A DNA stretch of 64,000 nt from Dongshaea marina (GTDB lineage: Bacteria > Pseudomonadota > Gammaproteobacteria > Enterobacterales > Aeromonadaceae), in the NCBI RefSeq assembly GCF_003072645.1, contig NZ_CP028897.1, forward strand, positions 2,989,658-3,053,657, in the 5' to 3' direction. Under the pieces are notes generated by a model that did no database searches, was not told the DNA's origin, and saw only the letters and a program-made list of their open reading frames with translations. Both the position numbers and the translations under genes were made by a program. The number at the start of each line of letters is the position of its first letter. Position 1 is the stretch's first letter. Positions 39,468 through 49,728 of this stretch are shown here, piece by piece.

Positions 39468-40403
39468 ATGAGATTAGGGAAACAGAGGAAAACGCTAGGG
39501 ATGCTGGCACTGTGTTGTACCGCTTTGCTATTGAGCGGCTGTGGCACTGTGCTGATGGATCCCAAAGGTGCCATTGGAGAAGAGCAGAAAAAATTGATCC
39601 TCACGGCTCTGGGGCTGATGCTGATCGTGGTCATCCCGGTGATCATCATGGTTTTTGCCTTTGTCTGGCGCTACCGCGGCAGCAATACCAAAGCCACTTA
39701 CCGTCCCACCTGGGCACACTCCAATAAGATAGAAGCCGTGGTCTGGGGGGTGCCGATCATTATCATATTGATCCTGGCGACCATCACCTGGAAGACCACC
39801 CATGAGCTGGACCCATATCGTCCACTCGATACCGGCAAGAAGCCGCTGACCATAGAGGTGGTTTCCCTGGATTGGAAGTGGCTGTTTATCTATCCGGAGC
39901 AGGGAATCGCCACCGTCAATCAGCTGGCCTTCCCCACCGATGTGCCGATCGCCTTTAAGATCACCTCGGATACAGTGATGAATGCCTTCTTTATTCCAAG
40001 GCTCGGAGGGCAAATTTATGCCATGGCCGGGATGCAGACCCAGCTTCATCTCATCGCCAACCAGCCCGGAACCTACGATGGGATCTCCAGCAGCTACAGC
40101 GGAGCAGGTTTTTCCGGAATGAAGTTCACCGCCATCGCCACCCCAACCCAAGAGGCGTTTGATCAGTGGGTTAAGAAGGTGAAGCAATCACCCGATACCC
40201 TCAAAACCACCCAGGCATTTAATCAGCTGGCGGCCCCTTCAGAAAACAACCCGGTCGCCTACTACTCAAGTGTTAAGCCTCAACTCTTCCAGGAGATTAT
40301 TGCCAAGTATATGGGCGATATGAAACAGATGAAGATGGATCACAAGGGCTCCCATAAAACCATGGAGATGGCAACGCTCTCTCATGCTGGCGTAAAGGAA
40401 TAA
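39468..40403 (+). CDS. cyoA: Cytochrome bo3 ubiquinol oxidase subunit II
   Basis: The 311-residue subunit is a lipoprotein (ALLLSGCGT, Cys25) with two membrane helices (about 45-70 and 90-112) and a cupredoxin-like periplasmic domain ([22 protein letters not shown], then [17 protein letters not shown]). The CuA ligands of cytochrome c oxidases are absent, as expected for a quinol oxidase. GAGG precedes the ATG. It begins the cyoABCDE operon, which encodes the oxidase used at high oxygen. Confidence 0.97.
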   Translation: MRLGKQRKTLGMLALCCTALLLSGCGTVLMDPKGAIGEEQKKLILTALGLMLIVVIPVIIMVFAFVWRYRGSNTKATYRPTWAHSNKIEAVVWGVPIIIILILATITWKTTHELDPYRPLDTGKKPLTIEVVSLDWKWLFIYPEQGIATVNQLAFPTDVPIAFKITSDTVMNAFFIPRLGGQIYAMAGMQTQLHLIANQPGTYDGISSSYSGAGFSGMKFTAIATPTQEAFDQWVKKVKQSPDTLKTTQAFNQLAAPSENNPVAYYSSVKPQLFQEIIAKYMGDMKQMKMDHKGSHKTMEMATLSHAGVKE

Positions 40404-40406
40404 GCG

Positions 40407-42401
40407 ATGTTTGGAAAATTAACCCTGGATTCAATCCCATACCATGAGCCGATCATCATGGTCACGGTGAGCGTGGTCGCGGTTCTTGGTCTGGCTCTGC
40501 TCGGCTCCATTACCTATTTTGGTAAATGGAAGACGCTCTGGTTTGACTGGTTTACCAGTATCGATCATAAAAAAATCGGCATCATGTATGTCATTGTTGG
40601 GCTGGTCATGCTGGTGCGAGGCTTCGCCGATGCGATCATGATGCGCTCACAGCAGGCACTGGCCTCGGCCGGTGAGGCAGGCTTCCTGCCGCCGCACCAC
40701 TATGATCAGATCTTCACCGCCCACGGTGTCATCATGATCTTCTTCGTGGCCATGCCGCTGGTGATTGGCCTGATGAATATTGTGGTGCCCCTGCAGATCG
40801 GGGCCCGTGATGTCGCCTTTCCCTTCCTCAATTCATTGAGCTTCTGGTTCTTTGTGGTCGGGGTGATCCTGGTCAACCTCTCCCTTGGTATCGGTGAGTT
40901 TGCCAAAACCGGCTGGCTGGCCTACCCTCCACTGTCGGAGAAACCTTACAGCCCCGGGGTCGGGGTCGATTACTGGATATGGAGCTTGCAGATATCCGGC
41001 CTCGGCACCCTGATGACCGGGGTGAACTTCTTTGCCACCATCCTCAAGATGCGTGCTCCCGGAATGTCGCTGATGAAGATGCCGGTCTTCACCTGGGCCT
41101 CCCTGTGTACCAATGTGCTGATCATCATCGCCTTCCCGATTTTGACGGTAACCATAGCCCTGCTCACCCTGGACCGTTATCTCGGCTTTCACTTCTTCAC
41201 CAATGATCTCGGCGGCAACATGATGATGTATATCAACCTCATCTGGGCCTGGGGTCATCCGGAGGTGTATATCCTGGTACTGCCGGTGTTCGGGATCTTC
41301 TCTGAGGTCACCGCTACCTTCTCCAAGAAGAAGCTATTCGGTTACACCTCTTTGGTGTGGGCCACCATAGTGATCACCCTGCTCTCTTTCATCGTCTGGT
41401 TGCATCACTTCTTCACCATGGGCTCGGGAGCCAACGTCAACGCCTTCTTCGGAATAGCCACCATGATCATTGCGATCCCGACCGGGGTGAAGATCTTCAA
41501 CTGGCTGTTCACCATGTATCGCGGACGGATTGAGTTTAAGACCCCCATGCTGTGGACCATCGGCTTCATGGTCACCTTTACCATAGGTGGCATGACAGGG
41601 GTTCTGCTGGCGGTACCGGGCGCAAACTTTGTGCTGCACAACAGTCTGTTCCTGATCGCCCACTTCCATAACGTCATCATCGGCGGGGTGGTGTTTGGGA
41701 TCTTTGCCGGGATCACCTACTGGTTCCCCAAGGCCTTTGGCTTCACCCTCAATGAAAAATGGGGGGTTCGCGCCTTCTGGTTATGGCTGGTTGGTTTCTA
41801 TGTGGCCTTCATGCCGCTCTATGTACTGGGCTTCATGGGGATGACCCGCCGCCTGAGTCAGGATATCGATCCCCGCTTCCATGACTGGCTGATGGTTGCC
41901 GCCTGCGGTGCATTTTTGATCGGCTGTGGGGTTCTGTGTCAGGTGATCCAGTTCTACGTGAGCTTCCGGGACCGCGAGCAAAACCGCGATCTCACCGGCG
42001 ACCCATGGGACGGCCGCACCCTGGAGTGGGCTACCACTTCACCGCCCCCCTTCTATAACTTTGCTCACACCCCTGAGATCCACGAGCGGGATACCTTCTG
42101 GGAGTGGAAGGAAAACGGCAAGGCCTATAAGAATCCCGGCGATTACAAAGAGATCCATATGCCGAAGAACACCGCAGCCGGGGTGATCATCGCAGGATTC
42201 AGCCTGGTATTCGGCTTTGCGATGATCTGGGATATCTGGTGGCTGGCGATTCTCTCCGCCATCGGCATCGCCGTGACCTGGATCGGTAAGAGCTTTGATG
42301 AAGATGTGGACTACTATGTCCCGGTCTCACAAATTGAGCCACTGGAAGCAGCCCACTATGAGCAACTAAACAAAGCAGGTGTAATCAAGCATGGCAACTG
42401 A
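40407..42401 (+). CDS. cyoB: Cytochrome bo3 ubiquinol oxidase subunit I
   Basis: The 664-residue, 15-helix catalytic subunit carries the heme b, heme o3 and CuB sites. Recognisable parts are the His of [28 protein letters not shown] (CuB His and the cross-linked Tyr), the HH pair in [10 protein letters not shown], and the His pair in [17 protein letters not shown]. It pumps protons while reducing oxygen to water. It starts three bases after cyoA and overlaps cyoC by 11 bp. Confidence 0.99.
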   Translation: MFGKLTLDSIPYHEPIIMVTVSVVAVLGLALLGSITYFGKWKTLWFDWFTSIDHKKIGIMYVIVGLVMLVRGFADAIMMRSQQALASAGEAGFLPPHHYDQIFTAHGVIMIFFVAMPLVIGLMNIVVPLQIGARDVAFPFLNSLSFWFFVVGVILVNLSLGIGEFAKTGWLAYPPLSEKPYSPGVGVDYWIWSLQISGLGTLMTGVNFFATILKMRAPGMSLMKMPVFTWASLCTNVLIIIAFPILTVTIALLTLDRYLGFHFFTNDLGGNMMMYINLIWAWGHPEVYILVLPVFGIFSEVTATFSKKKLFGYTSLVWATIVITLLSFIVWLHHFFTMGSGANVNAFFGIATMIIAIPTGVKIFNWLFTMYRGRIEFKTPMLWTIGFMVTFTIGGMTGVLLAVPGANFVLHNSLFLIAHFHNVIIGGVVFGIFAGITYWFPKAFGFTLNEKWGVRAFWLWLVGFYVAFMPLYVLGFMGMTRRLSQDIDPRFHDWLMVAACGAFLIGCGVLCQVIQFYVSFRDREQNRDLTGDPWDGRTLEWATTSPPPFYNFAHTPEIHERDTFWEWKENGKAYKNPGDYKEIHMPKNTAAGVIIAGFSLVFGFAMIWDIWWLAILSAIGIAVTWIGKSFDEDVDYYVPVSQIEPLEAAHYEQLNKAGVIKHGN

Positions 42402-43026
42402 GACTATGACAAACCAGCCTCTGTCCCAAGAGCTGTCACAGGCCCACGAGCATGAGGGGCATCACGACACAGGAGAGACCAAAGTCTTTGGCTTTTGGAT
42501 CTACCTGATGAGTGACTGCATCCTGTTTGCCTGCCTGTTCGCAACCTATGTGGTTTTATCGGGTGGCACCGCGGGGGGCCCCTCGGGAAAAGATATTTTT
42601 GAACTCCCCTTCGTATTGGTCGAAACCATGCTGCTGCTGTTTAGTAGTATCACCTTTGGTTTTGCGATGCTGGGGATGCAAAAAGGCAGCACCAAGCTGG
42701 TCAACAGCTGGCTGTTTATCACCTTTTTGTTCGGTGCAGGCTTCATCTCGATGGAGCTCTATGAGTTCCATCACTTGATCGCCCAGGGCTTTGGCCCTGA
42801 GCGTAGTGGTTTTCTGTCCGGGTTCTTCACCTTGGTAGGCACCCACGGACTGCATGTGACCATCGGCCTTATCTGGATCCTCTTGATGATGGTACAGGTC
42901 AAGGTCAAAGGGCTGACCGGGGCGAATAAAACTCGCCTGATGTGCCTGAGCCTGTTCTGGCACTTCCTGGATGTGATCTGGATCTGTGTCTTTACCGTTG
43001 TTTATCTGCTGGGGGTTCTGTCATGA
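42391..43026 (+). CDS. cyoC: Cytochrome bo3 ubiquinol oxidase subunit III
   Basis: The 211-residue subunit has five predicted membrane helices ([22 protein letters not shown], and others) and the subunit III signature [14 protein letters not shown]. Its length and hydrophilic His/Glu-rich N-terminus ([11 protein letters not shown]) fit the family. The start lies inside the end of cyoB, and its stop overlaps the cyoD start (ATGA). Confidence 0.98.
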   Translation: MATETMTNQPLSQELSQAHEHEGHHDTGETKVFGFWIYLMSDCILFACLFATYVVLSGGTAGGPSGKDIFELPFVLVETMLLLFSSITFGFAMLGMQKGSTKLVNSWLFITFLFGAGFISMELYEFHHLIAQGFGPERSGFLSGFFTLVGTHGLHVTIGLIWILLMMVQVKVKGLTGANKTRLMCLSLFWHFLDVIWICVFTVVYLLGVLS

Positions 43027-43355
43027 AAGACTCAACAACGACAATCGCCGGTGCCGGCCACAGTACCCTCAGGGGATATCTCACCGGGTTTATCCTGTCC
43101 ATCATACTGACAGCGATCCCCTTTGCCATGGTGATGAATGGTGGGGCCTCCCACCAGACCATCATCATCACCATCACCGCCTGTGCCATCATTCAGGTGC
43201 TGGTCCACCTGGTGTACTTCCTGCACATGAATACCTCCTCGGAGGAGCGCTGGAACCTGGTGGCCCTGGTGTTTACCCTGATAGTGATCGCTATCGTGGT
43301 GGTTGGCTCCCTGTGGATCATGTACAACCTTAACCTGAATATGATGCCAACCTAG
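43023..43355 (+). CDS. cyoD: Cytochrome bo3 ubiquinol oxidase subunit IV
   Basis: The 110-residue protein has three membrane helices and the family features [20 protein letters not shown] and VHLVYFLHM. The start is ATG 43023, overlapping the cyoC stop; a longer frame from within cyoC is rejected. It helps assembly of the CuB site by family knowledge. Confidence 0.96.
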   Translation: MKDSTTTIAGAGHSTLRGYLTGFILSIILTAIPFAMVMNGGASHQTIIITITACAIIQVLVHLVYFLHMNTSSEERWNLVALVFTLIVIAIVVVGSLWIMYNLNLNMMPT

Positions 43356-43369
43356 GAGAGTACCGGAGG

Positions 43370-44242
43370 ATGAAACAGTATCTGAAAGTCACCAAACCCG
43401 GGATCATCATGGGTAATCTCATCTCTGTGGTCGGGGGGTTCCTGTTAGCCTCCCGGGGAGAGATAGACTTTCCCCTGTTTTTAGCCACCCTGCTCGGTGT
43501 CACCCTGGTGGTGGCATCGGGTTGTGCCTTTAACAATGTGATCGATCGCGATATTGATGCCAAGATGGAACGTACCAAAAACCGGGTGCTGGTCCGGGGG
43601 CTCATCGCTCCGAACACCACCCTGGTCTACGCCACCGGGCTGGGAATCGCGGGCATCGCCCTGCTCTACCTGGCCGCCAATCCGCTGGCTGCCCTGATCG
43701 CCTTGATCGGTTTTGCAATCTACGTCGGTGTCTATAGCCTGTGGATGAAGCGTCACTCGGTCTACGGAACCCTGGTTGGCTCGCTGGCCGGGGCCGCACC
43801 GCCGGTCATCGGCTATTGCGCTGTGACCGGACAGTTTGATAGCGGTGCCCTGATCCTGCTGCTGATCTTCAGCATCTGGCAGATGCCCCACTCCTATGCG
43901 ATCGCGATTTTTCGCTTCGATGACTATAAGGCGGCATCCCTGCCGGTGCTGCCGGTCAAAAAGGGCGTTGCCACCGCCAAGCATCATATCCTGAGCTATA
44001 TCCTGGCGTTTATGATCGCAACTGTGCTGCTGACCCTGGGCGGCTACGCCGGGTATACCTATCTGATGGTAGCGATGGCGGTCAGCATCTGGTGGCTGGT
44101 GATGGCCCTGTCCGGGTATATCACCCCTAACGAAGGGCGCTGGGCGCGCCGGATGTTTGTACTGTCGATTATTGCGATCACCTCATTGAGTGTCATGATG
44201 TCGATCGACTTTCATGTCATTCCCCAATATGTAGTATCCTAA
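43370..44242 (+). CDS. cyoE: Protoheme IX farnesyltransferase (heme o synthase)
   Basis: The 290-residue UbiA-family prenyltransferase adds a farnesyl group to heme b, giving the heme o used by CyoB. The prenyl-diphosphate motif is [18 protein letters not shown], and the second region [14 protein letters not shown] follows about 120 residues later. Several membrane helices flank them. It starts 14 nt after cyoD. Confidence 0.97.
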   Translation: MKQYLKVTKPGIIMGNLISVVGGFLLASRGEIDFPLFLATLLGVTLVVASGCAFNNVIDRDIDAKMERTKNRVLVRGLIAPNTTLVYATGLGIAGIALLYLAANPLAALIALIGFAIYVGVYSLWMKRHSVYGTLVGSLAGAAPPVIGYCAVTGQFDSGALILLLIFSIWQMPHSYAIAIFRFDDYKAASLPVLPVKKGVATAKHHILSYILAFMIATVLLTLGGYAGYTYLMVAMAVSIWWLVMALSGYITPNEGRWARRMFVLSIIAITSLSVMMSIDFHVIPQYVVS

Positions 44243-44320
44243 ACCCTTCTTACCCGCCTGCCCCTGAGTGACTCTCAGCGGCAGGCTGATTTCTTCCGCT
44301 AACCTTGTGAGCCACTTTTC

Positions 44321-45685
44321 ATGAATGATCATCAAATGACCCCCACCGAACGGCGTGCAACCTGGGGGCTGGGCTCGGTATTTTCCCTGCGCATGCTCGG
44401 CATGTTCATGGTACTGCCGGTCCTGGCCACCTATGGTATGGCACTTCCCGGTGCTAATGAGACCCTGATCGGTATCGCCATCGGTGTCTACGGTCTGGCA
44501 CAAGCGATTTTCCAGATCCCCTTTGGCCTGCTTTCCGATCGTATCGGCCGCAAGCCTTTAATTGTCGGAGGTCTGCTAATTTTCGCCCTCGGTAGCCTGA
44601 TCGCCGCCATGAGCCACTCGATCTGGGGCATCATCATCGGTCGGGCCCTGCAAGGCTCCGGCGCCATTGCCGCAGCCGTGATGGCGTTGCTTTCCGATCT
44701 GACCCGGGAGCAGAACCGCACCAAGGCGATGGCCTGTATCGGCATCAGTTTTGGAATAACCTTTGCCATCGCCATGGTTCTGGGTCCTGTCATCACCCAT
44801 CTGCTTGGCCTGTCCGGGTTGTTTTACGGGATTGCGCTGTTCGCAGGCCTTGGGATCTTTGTCACCTTGGCGGTGGTTCCCTCTGCCAGCTCTCATCATC
44901 TCAACCGGGAATCGAGCATGGTGCGCGGCAGCTTTAAAAAGGTGCTCTCCAATCCTCGTCTGCTGAAGCTGAACTTTGGGATCCTCTGCCTGCATACCCT
45001 GCTGATGGCCTGTTTCGTCGCCCTGCCCCTGTGCCTTGAAAAATCCGGGTTGGTGCCTGGCAAGCAATGGATCGCTTATCTGTGCACCATGCTGATCGCC
45101 TTCGTGGCCGTGATCCCTGTGATCATCTATGCCGAGAAAAAACGGCGGATGAAGCGGGTGTTTGTGGGTTGTGTCACGCTCCTGCTGGTTGCGGAGCTGG
45201 TGTTCTGGCGCTCGGGCAGCCAGTTGTGGATGCTGATCCTGGGGCTACAGCTATTTTTCCTGGCCTTTAACCTGATGGAGGCGATCCTGCCGTCCCTTAT
45301 CAGCAAGGAATCTCCAGCGGGCTACAAGGGAACCGCCATGGGGGTCTATTCAACTAGCCAGTTTATCGGGGTGGCATTGGGAGGAAGTCTTGGGGGCTGG
45401 CTATTTAGCCTGGGGGGCGCAAACCTGATGTTTGTCGGCTGTGTGCTGGTGACCCTGTTGTGGCTTGGGATCAGCATCAGCATGAAGGAGCCACCCTATG
45501 TCAGCAGCCTTCGAATCACCCTGTCGCAACTGGCGGCTAAAGATAGTCTTCTGGAAAGTCAGCTGATGGCTCAGCCCGGGGTGCGTGAGGCGGTGATTGT
45601 CCCCGAAGAGCTCAGTGCCTATATCAAGGTCGATACGAAGCAGACCAACCGGAGTCAGCTTGAGGCGCTGGTCGCAGCTCAATAA
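44321..45685 (+). CDS. yajR: MFS transporter YajR
   Basis: The 454-residue protein has twelve predicted membrane helices, the MFS motif A LLSDRIGRKPLI after helix 2 and a soluble C-terminal domain of about 65 residues (VSSLRITLSQLAAKDSLLESQLMAQPGVREAVIV), a ferredoxin-like fold characteristic of YajR. E. coli YajR is also 454 residues and follows cyoABCDE, so both size and position agree. The physiological substrate is not established. Confidence 0.92.
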   Translation: MNDHQMTPTERRATWGLGSVFSLRMLGMFMVLPVLATYGMALPGANETLIGIAIGVYGLAQAIFQIPFGLLSDRIGRKPLIVGGLLIFALGSLIAAMSHSIWGIIIGRALQGSGAIAAAVMALLSDLTREQNRTKAMACIGISFGITFAIAMVLGPVITHLLGLSGLFYGIALFAGLGIFVTLAVVPSASSHHLNRESSMVRGSFKKVLSNPRLLKLNFGILCLHTLLMACFVALPLCLEKSGLVPGKQWIAYLCTMLIAFVAVIPVIIYAEKKRRMKRVFVGCVTLLLVAELVFWRSGSQLWMLILGLQLFFLAFNLMEAILPSLISKESPAGYKGTAMGVYSTSQFIGVALGGSLGGWLFSLGGANLMFVGCVLVTLLWLGISISMKEPPYVSSLRITLSQLAAKDSLLESQLMAQPGVREAVIVPEELSAYIKVDTKQTNRSQLEALVAAQ

Positions 45686-45739
45686 ATCGAGATCCGGCTT
45701 TCAGCATCACTATCCTGGGTTGAAAGCCGATTTCTGGAC

Positions 45740-45849
45740 AAAAAAATGCGCTTAGAACGGCCGAACTAAGCGCGAATGTCAGGATTTGATTTCACTTGCG
45801 GTGATCAATTTCTGCTTGTTTTACAGAGATACATAGTGCATTGATGGAG
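45740..45849 (-). ncRNA. Candidate small RNA of about 110 nt with Fur-box-like promoter
   Basis: On the minus strand a hairpin (GCGCTTAG / CTAAGCGC, plus-strand 45,748-45,773) is followed by a seven-T run, a full intrinsic terminator, yet no minus-strand gene lies upstream to use it. About 90 bases upstream is a promoter with TATAAT. The resulting transcript (starting near GGTGACTCCATCAATGC) is of sRNA size and has no open frame with a ribosome site. It has no match to the recalled RyhB core, Spot 42, SgrS or FnrS. It lies between yajR and the divergently read TauE gene. Transcription is inferred from promoter and terminator only. Confidence 0.6.
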
Positions 45850-45855
45850 TCACCA

Positions 45856-45883
45856 ATTATACGCAAATGAAACTCATTTGCAA
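45856..45883 (-). promoter_or_regulatory. Promoter with Fur-box-like palindrome for the candidate sRNA
   Basis: TTGCAA and TATAAT are 16 bp apart on the minus strand. The spacer is occupied by the 19-bp palindrome GCAAATGA-N3-TCATTTGC (45,863-45,881), which matches about 13 of 19 positions of the Fur consensus as I recall it. Repression by iron-loaded Fur is an inference. Confidence 0.6.
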
Positions 45884-46024
45884 CATTAATGCAACAGAAA
45901 GTTACAATGACAGTCGCCTGCATCCAGGGCTAATGCGAGTCTCCTTCGAAGAGCCAAAGAGATGGCTATTCACTCTGAGTCAGGTTAGATTGCCCCATCT
46001 TCCGAGTATTAATACGGAGCCATC

Positions 46025-46816
46025 ATGTTGATCAGTATTCTTCTCTATATGCTGCTGGGCGCCGCTGCCGGGACCCTGGCGGGCCTGTTTGGCATCGGCG
46101 GAGGCCTGGTGATTATCCCGGTGCTCACCATCGCCTTTCAGCTACAGGGCTTTCCACCCGATATCTATATGCACCTGGCTATCGGCACCTCTCTGGCCAC
46201 CATAGTCTTCACCTCGTTAAGCTCTATCTGGGCCCATCACCAGCGTGGCGGGTTGGATTGGACCCTGATCCTGCAGTTGGGGGGAGGCATCATCATAGGT
46301 GCATTTCTCGGAGGACTCACCGCCAATGCGATCTCTGGTGGCGTTTTGGCTAAGATGTTTGGGGTCTTTGTCTACCTGATGGCGATTCAGATCGGTCTTG
46401 GGCTTAATTTTGGATCCGGCGGCAAGCTCCCCGGGCGAAAAGGTAAGTTTATCGCCGGAGGCATCATCGGCTGGGTATCGGCTCTTTTTGGGACCGGTGG
46501 AGGCAGCATGACGGTGCCCTATCTCAACTGGTGCCAGGTTCCGATCACCCGGGTGGTCTCCACCTCCGCAGCCTGTGGCTTCCCGATCGCTCTGTCCGGC
46601 TGTATCAGCTATATCCTCACCGGCTGGCACAACACGGCGCTGCCGGACTGGAGCCTGGGCTATGTCTACCTGCCCGCCTGGTTTGGCATCGTCCTGCTCA
46701 GCACTGTGTTCGCAAGATTCGGAGCCCGGCTTGCTCACACACTTCCGCCGGTTGTACTCAAGCGCAGTTTTGCGGTGCTGCTGCTGTGTGTCGGAACCCG
46801 GTTTGTATTCTTTTAA
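46025..46816 (+). CDS. TauE/SafE-family sulfite/organosulfonate exporter
   Basis: The 263-residue protein has about eight membrane helices and the two conserved loops of the family: GLFGIGGGLVIIPVL near the N-terminus and ALFGTGGGSMTVPYLNW in the second half. Family members move sulfite, sulfoacetate or other small anions. The gene stands alone before ffs; no sulfur-metabolism gene is adjacent, so the substrate is unknown. Confidence 0.85.
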   Translation: MLISILLYMLLGAAAGTLAGLFGIGGGLVIIPVLTIAFQLQGFPPDIYMHLAIGTSLATIVFTSLSSIWAHHQRGGLDWTLILQLGGGIIIGAFLGGLTANAISGGVLAKMFGVFVYLMAIQIGLGLNFGSGGKLPGRKGKFIAGGIIGWVSALFGTGGGSMTVPYLNWCQVPITRVVSTSAACGFPIALSGCISYILTGWHNTALPDWSLGYVYLPAWFGIVLLSTVFARFGARLAHTLPPVVLKRSFAVLLLCVGTRFVFF

Positions 46817-46919
46817 GTCAAGATGCGCACAATTGAAGCAAACAGACCTCAGTTGAAAGATTTTAAAAGCCAGAGCATTGCATTTCGATGCGGCTCTGGT
46901 AGGATAGCCCTCGTTCGAT

Positions 46920-47033
46920 GGTGGCCTGGTAGGTCCTCTCGCATCAATAGCTGGTGAACCTGGTCAGGTCCGGAAGGAAGCAGCCACAGCGAGTGACTTG
47001 AGTGCCGAGATGTGGCTTGCAAGGCCGCCACCC
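46920..47033 (+). ncRNA. ffs: Signal recognition particle RNA (4.5S RNA)
   Basis: The conserved SRP apical sequence AGGTCCGGAAGGAAGCAGCC is intact, flanked by complementary arms (GGTGGCC...GGCCGCCACC) that close a hairpin of about 114 nt, the usual 4.5S size. A possible promoter (TTGCAT, 16 bp, TAGGAT) lies just upstream. With Ffh it directs membrane proteins to SecYEG. ffs is a recognised attachment site for Tn7-like elements, and such an element begins 12 bases downstream without damaging the gene. Confidence 0.97.
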
Positions 47034-47054
47034 AAATCCCCTCCTGTTTGTCGT

Positions 47055-47249
47055 TTGCACCAAAAGCTGACATATCTGTACCAGAAGCTGGCATAATTGA
47101 ACCAAAGCTGACAAATTTGCACCAGTTAGTGGCATAGCGTAATTAATTTACGTAATAAAACTACAACAACCTGCCTTTATTAATTTCCATTAATCTGATC
47201 ACTATCCCATATAAACAACCTGTTCAAATTTGCACCAGAACCTAACATA
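47055..47249 (+). repeat. Five TnsB-binding-site-like repeats at the transposon end
   Basis: Related 20-bp units start at 47,055, 47,076, 47,097, 47,117 and 47,230. The shared core is TTGCACCA-AGCTGACATA with small changes (for example CTGTACCAGAAGCTGGCATA). The first four are spaced 20-21 bp, two helical turns, as in Tn7-type ends; the fifth lies about 95 bp further in. Confidence 0.75.
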
Positions 47250-47295
47250 GAGTAACTTACGATCCCAGCTATGGGTGACAGTAAGGATACTCGTC

Positions 47296-47957
47296 ATGTA
47301 CCGCCGCAAACTCAAATACTCTCGGGTAAAGAACCTCTTTAAATTTGCCAGCATAAAATGCAAGGCATCACTGACTGTTGAATCAAGCCTTGAATTTGAT
47401 ACCTGCTTTCATCTCGAGTACTCCCCTAGTATTGCATACTTTGAGGCACAACCTGAGGGGTTTTACTATAACTTTGAAGGCAAAGCATGTGGTTACACCC
47501 CAGATTTCAAGTTAATCAATCATGACCAGCAAGTTTCCTACCTAGAGGTAAAACCATCCAGAAAAACGGCTCAGCAGGATTTTAGAAATCGATTCAAAAA
47601 AAGAGAGAGCAAGCCATCACCCTAGGCTCCTCGCTAAATTTGATCACTGAAAATCAGATAAGACTAAGCCCTCTTCTTGATAATTTAAAGCTCATTCATC
47701 GTTATGCAGGGTTCAATGGCATCACAGATAGACAGAGATCACTCTTAGAATTACTTACAGAGCATGGTCCACTAACAGTTCACTCCCTAATTGAAGAAAC
47801 CAAAATTTCTCAAGGTGAGTTAAATGCAGATCTTCTTAGCCTGATAGCACATCGAGAATTATTTACAAATGTTTCGGAAAATGATTTTAGCGAATTAAGT
47901 ATATATGGAGATGATCATGAACTCAGAAAAAAAATTAATCATGACTACATTTACTGA
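47296..47957 (+). pseudogene. tnsA: TnsA transposase endonuclease, one frameshift
   Basis: The first part (from ATG 47296, TAAGGA upstream; MYRRKLKYSRVKNLFKF) holds the catalytic domain: Glu in ESSLEFD, Asp in GYTPDFK and the EVK motif in YLEVKPSRKTAQQD, as in TnsA, which cuts the 5' ends of the transposon. The frame stops at 47,625. Adding one A to the A-run near 47,595 continues it as KREQAITLGSSLNLITENQI into a winged-helix C-terminal domain (QRSLLELLTEHGPLTVHSL) ending at 47,957. About 220 residues in total is the family size. It overlaps the tnsB start. Confidence 0.8.
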
Positions 47958-49728
47958 TGAGTTTGAAAAGATATCGCCTGAATGCGATATCAAATCTACT
48001 GACATAGAAAAATATGCAGAAATCAATTTGGATAACACTGCTATAACCGTAGCACGTGATCTTGACAGTTTTCCTGATGATCTAAAAGACGAAGCATTAG
48101 AAAGATACAAGCTACTATGCTTAATTCAAAAAGATCTTATCGGTGGATGGACAAGTAAAAACTTGGATCCGCTGATCGAAAAGTATGCACAACAAGTAAA
48201 CATCACAAAACCAAGCTGGAGAACAGTCGCCAGATGGTGGCAAAAGTATAAAACATCCGAAGGAGAAATAGTCTCACTTGTGACCCGAAATCATAAAAAA
48301 GGAAATAGTAAACTCAAGATTATCGGTGATGAGAAATTTTTTGACGAAGCATTAGAGGTGTTTTTAAGCGCGACAAGACCATCGGTAAGAAAAGCTTATG
48401 AGTATTATCATGATCGAATTGTATGTGAAAATGAAAATATTATCTCTGGAAAAATCCCGATAGTTAGTGAAAGAGCCTTTTACAAAAGAATTAACAATCT
48501 TCCCCCGTATCAAGTTGCACTAGCTCGACATGGAAAACATTTGGCAGACTGTTGGTATGACTATTATTCAGCTCATGAACCTCCAACCAGAGTTCTGCAG
48601 CGTGTGGAGATTGATCATACTCCAATAGACCTAATTCTTATTGATGATAACTTATTTGTTCCAATAGGAAGACCCTACCTTACTTTATTATATGATGTCT
48701 TTAGTAGTTGTATTATTGGCTTTCATATTAGCTTTCGGGCTCCAGGATACGAACCTGTAAGAAAAGCTATTCTTCATTCAATAAAGCCTAAGGATTATAT
48801 CAAGGATAAGTATCCTCAAGTGATTAAATCATGGCCATGCCAAGGGAAGATTGAAAATCTTAATTGTAGACAATGGTGCCGAATTTTGGTCAAAAAGTCT
48901 TGATCATGCTTGTATGGAAGTAGGTATAAACATCCAATATAATCCAATTAAAAAGCCATGGTTAAAGCCATTTATTGAGCGTTCATTTGGAAAAATTAAC
49001 AGCTCACTTATAATAAATATTCCAGGCAAGACATTTTCTAATATAGTTGAAAAAGAAGATTACAACCCACAAAAGAACGCCATTGTTAGATTCTCAACAT
49101 TCTTGGAGTTATTCCATAAATGGATTGTTGATATTTATCACCAAAACTCCGATTCGGTAAAAAAAGAATTCCCAACCTGCTGTGGAATATAGGTTACTCA
49201 TCACTTCCTCCAGCTATACCTAGTGAGTATATGATGAATAAACTAAATGTAGTTATGGGAATAAAAAAGTTGCTTCTCTTAGAAAAGGAGGAATAACAAT
49301 AAATCATTTACGTTATGATAGTGAAGAACTTAGTGATTACAGAAAACAATATATTCAAATGAAAAAATCAATTAAAATAATAATTAAAATAGACCCTGAC
49401 GACATATCAAGAATATATGTTCTTTTGGAAAAATTTGATAAGTATTTAGCAGTGCCATGTGTAGACCCTATAGGATATACCAAAAATCTCAGCCTAAATT
49501 ATCACCTGACATTGACAAAAGCTCACCGTGATTATATCAACTCAAAAATTGATATCGTAAGTCTTGCTAAAGCAAGGTTATGGCTCCATGAGAGGATTGA
49601 ATCTGAGCAAACAGAATTCAAATCAAAAGGAGGCAAAGAATACAAAACCTAGCCATTCTCATGATCTGTTGGACGAAATTGATCTTGAACAGTGGGATGA
49701 AATGGTCAAAGATATCGAGGGATTCTGA
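47917..49728 (+). pseudogene. tnsB: TnsB DDE transposase with about four frameshifts
   Basis: The start ATG 47917 has GGAG six bases before it, inside the end of tnsA. The pieces in order: an N-terminal DNA-binding region (SWRTVARWWQKYKTSEGEI), the DDE core with first Asp in RVEIDHTPIDLILID, second Asp in LIVDNGAEFWSKSLDHA and the Glu in KPFIERSFGKIN, then a C-terminal domain (IDPDDISRIYVLLEKF, VPCVDPIGYTKNLSLNYH), and an acidic tail (DEIDLEQWDEMVKDIEGF) that overlaps tnsC (TGATG). Breaks lie near 48,855, 49,165, 49,266 and 49,610; at least two are repaired by adding one A to an A-run. TnsB joins the 3' ends. Confidence 0.8.

Noticed and set aside
45695-45729. Hairpin CGGCTTTCA/TGAAAGCCG as part of the candidate sRNA
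   Set aside because: It lies beyond the sRNA terminator and directly after the yajR stop, so it is better read as the yajR terminator, although its T-run is weak.
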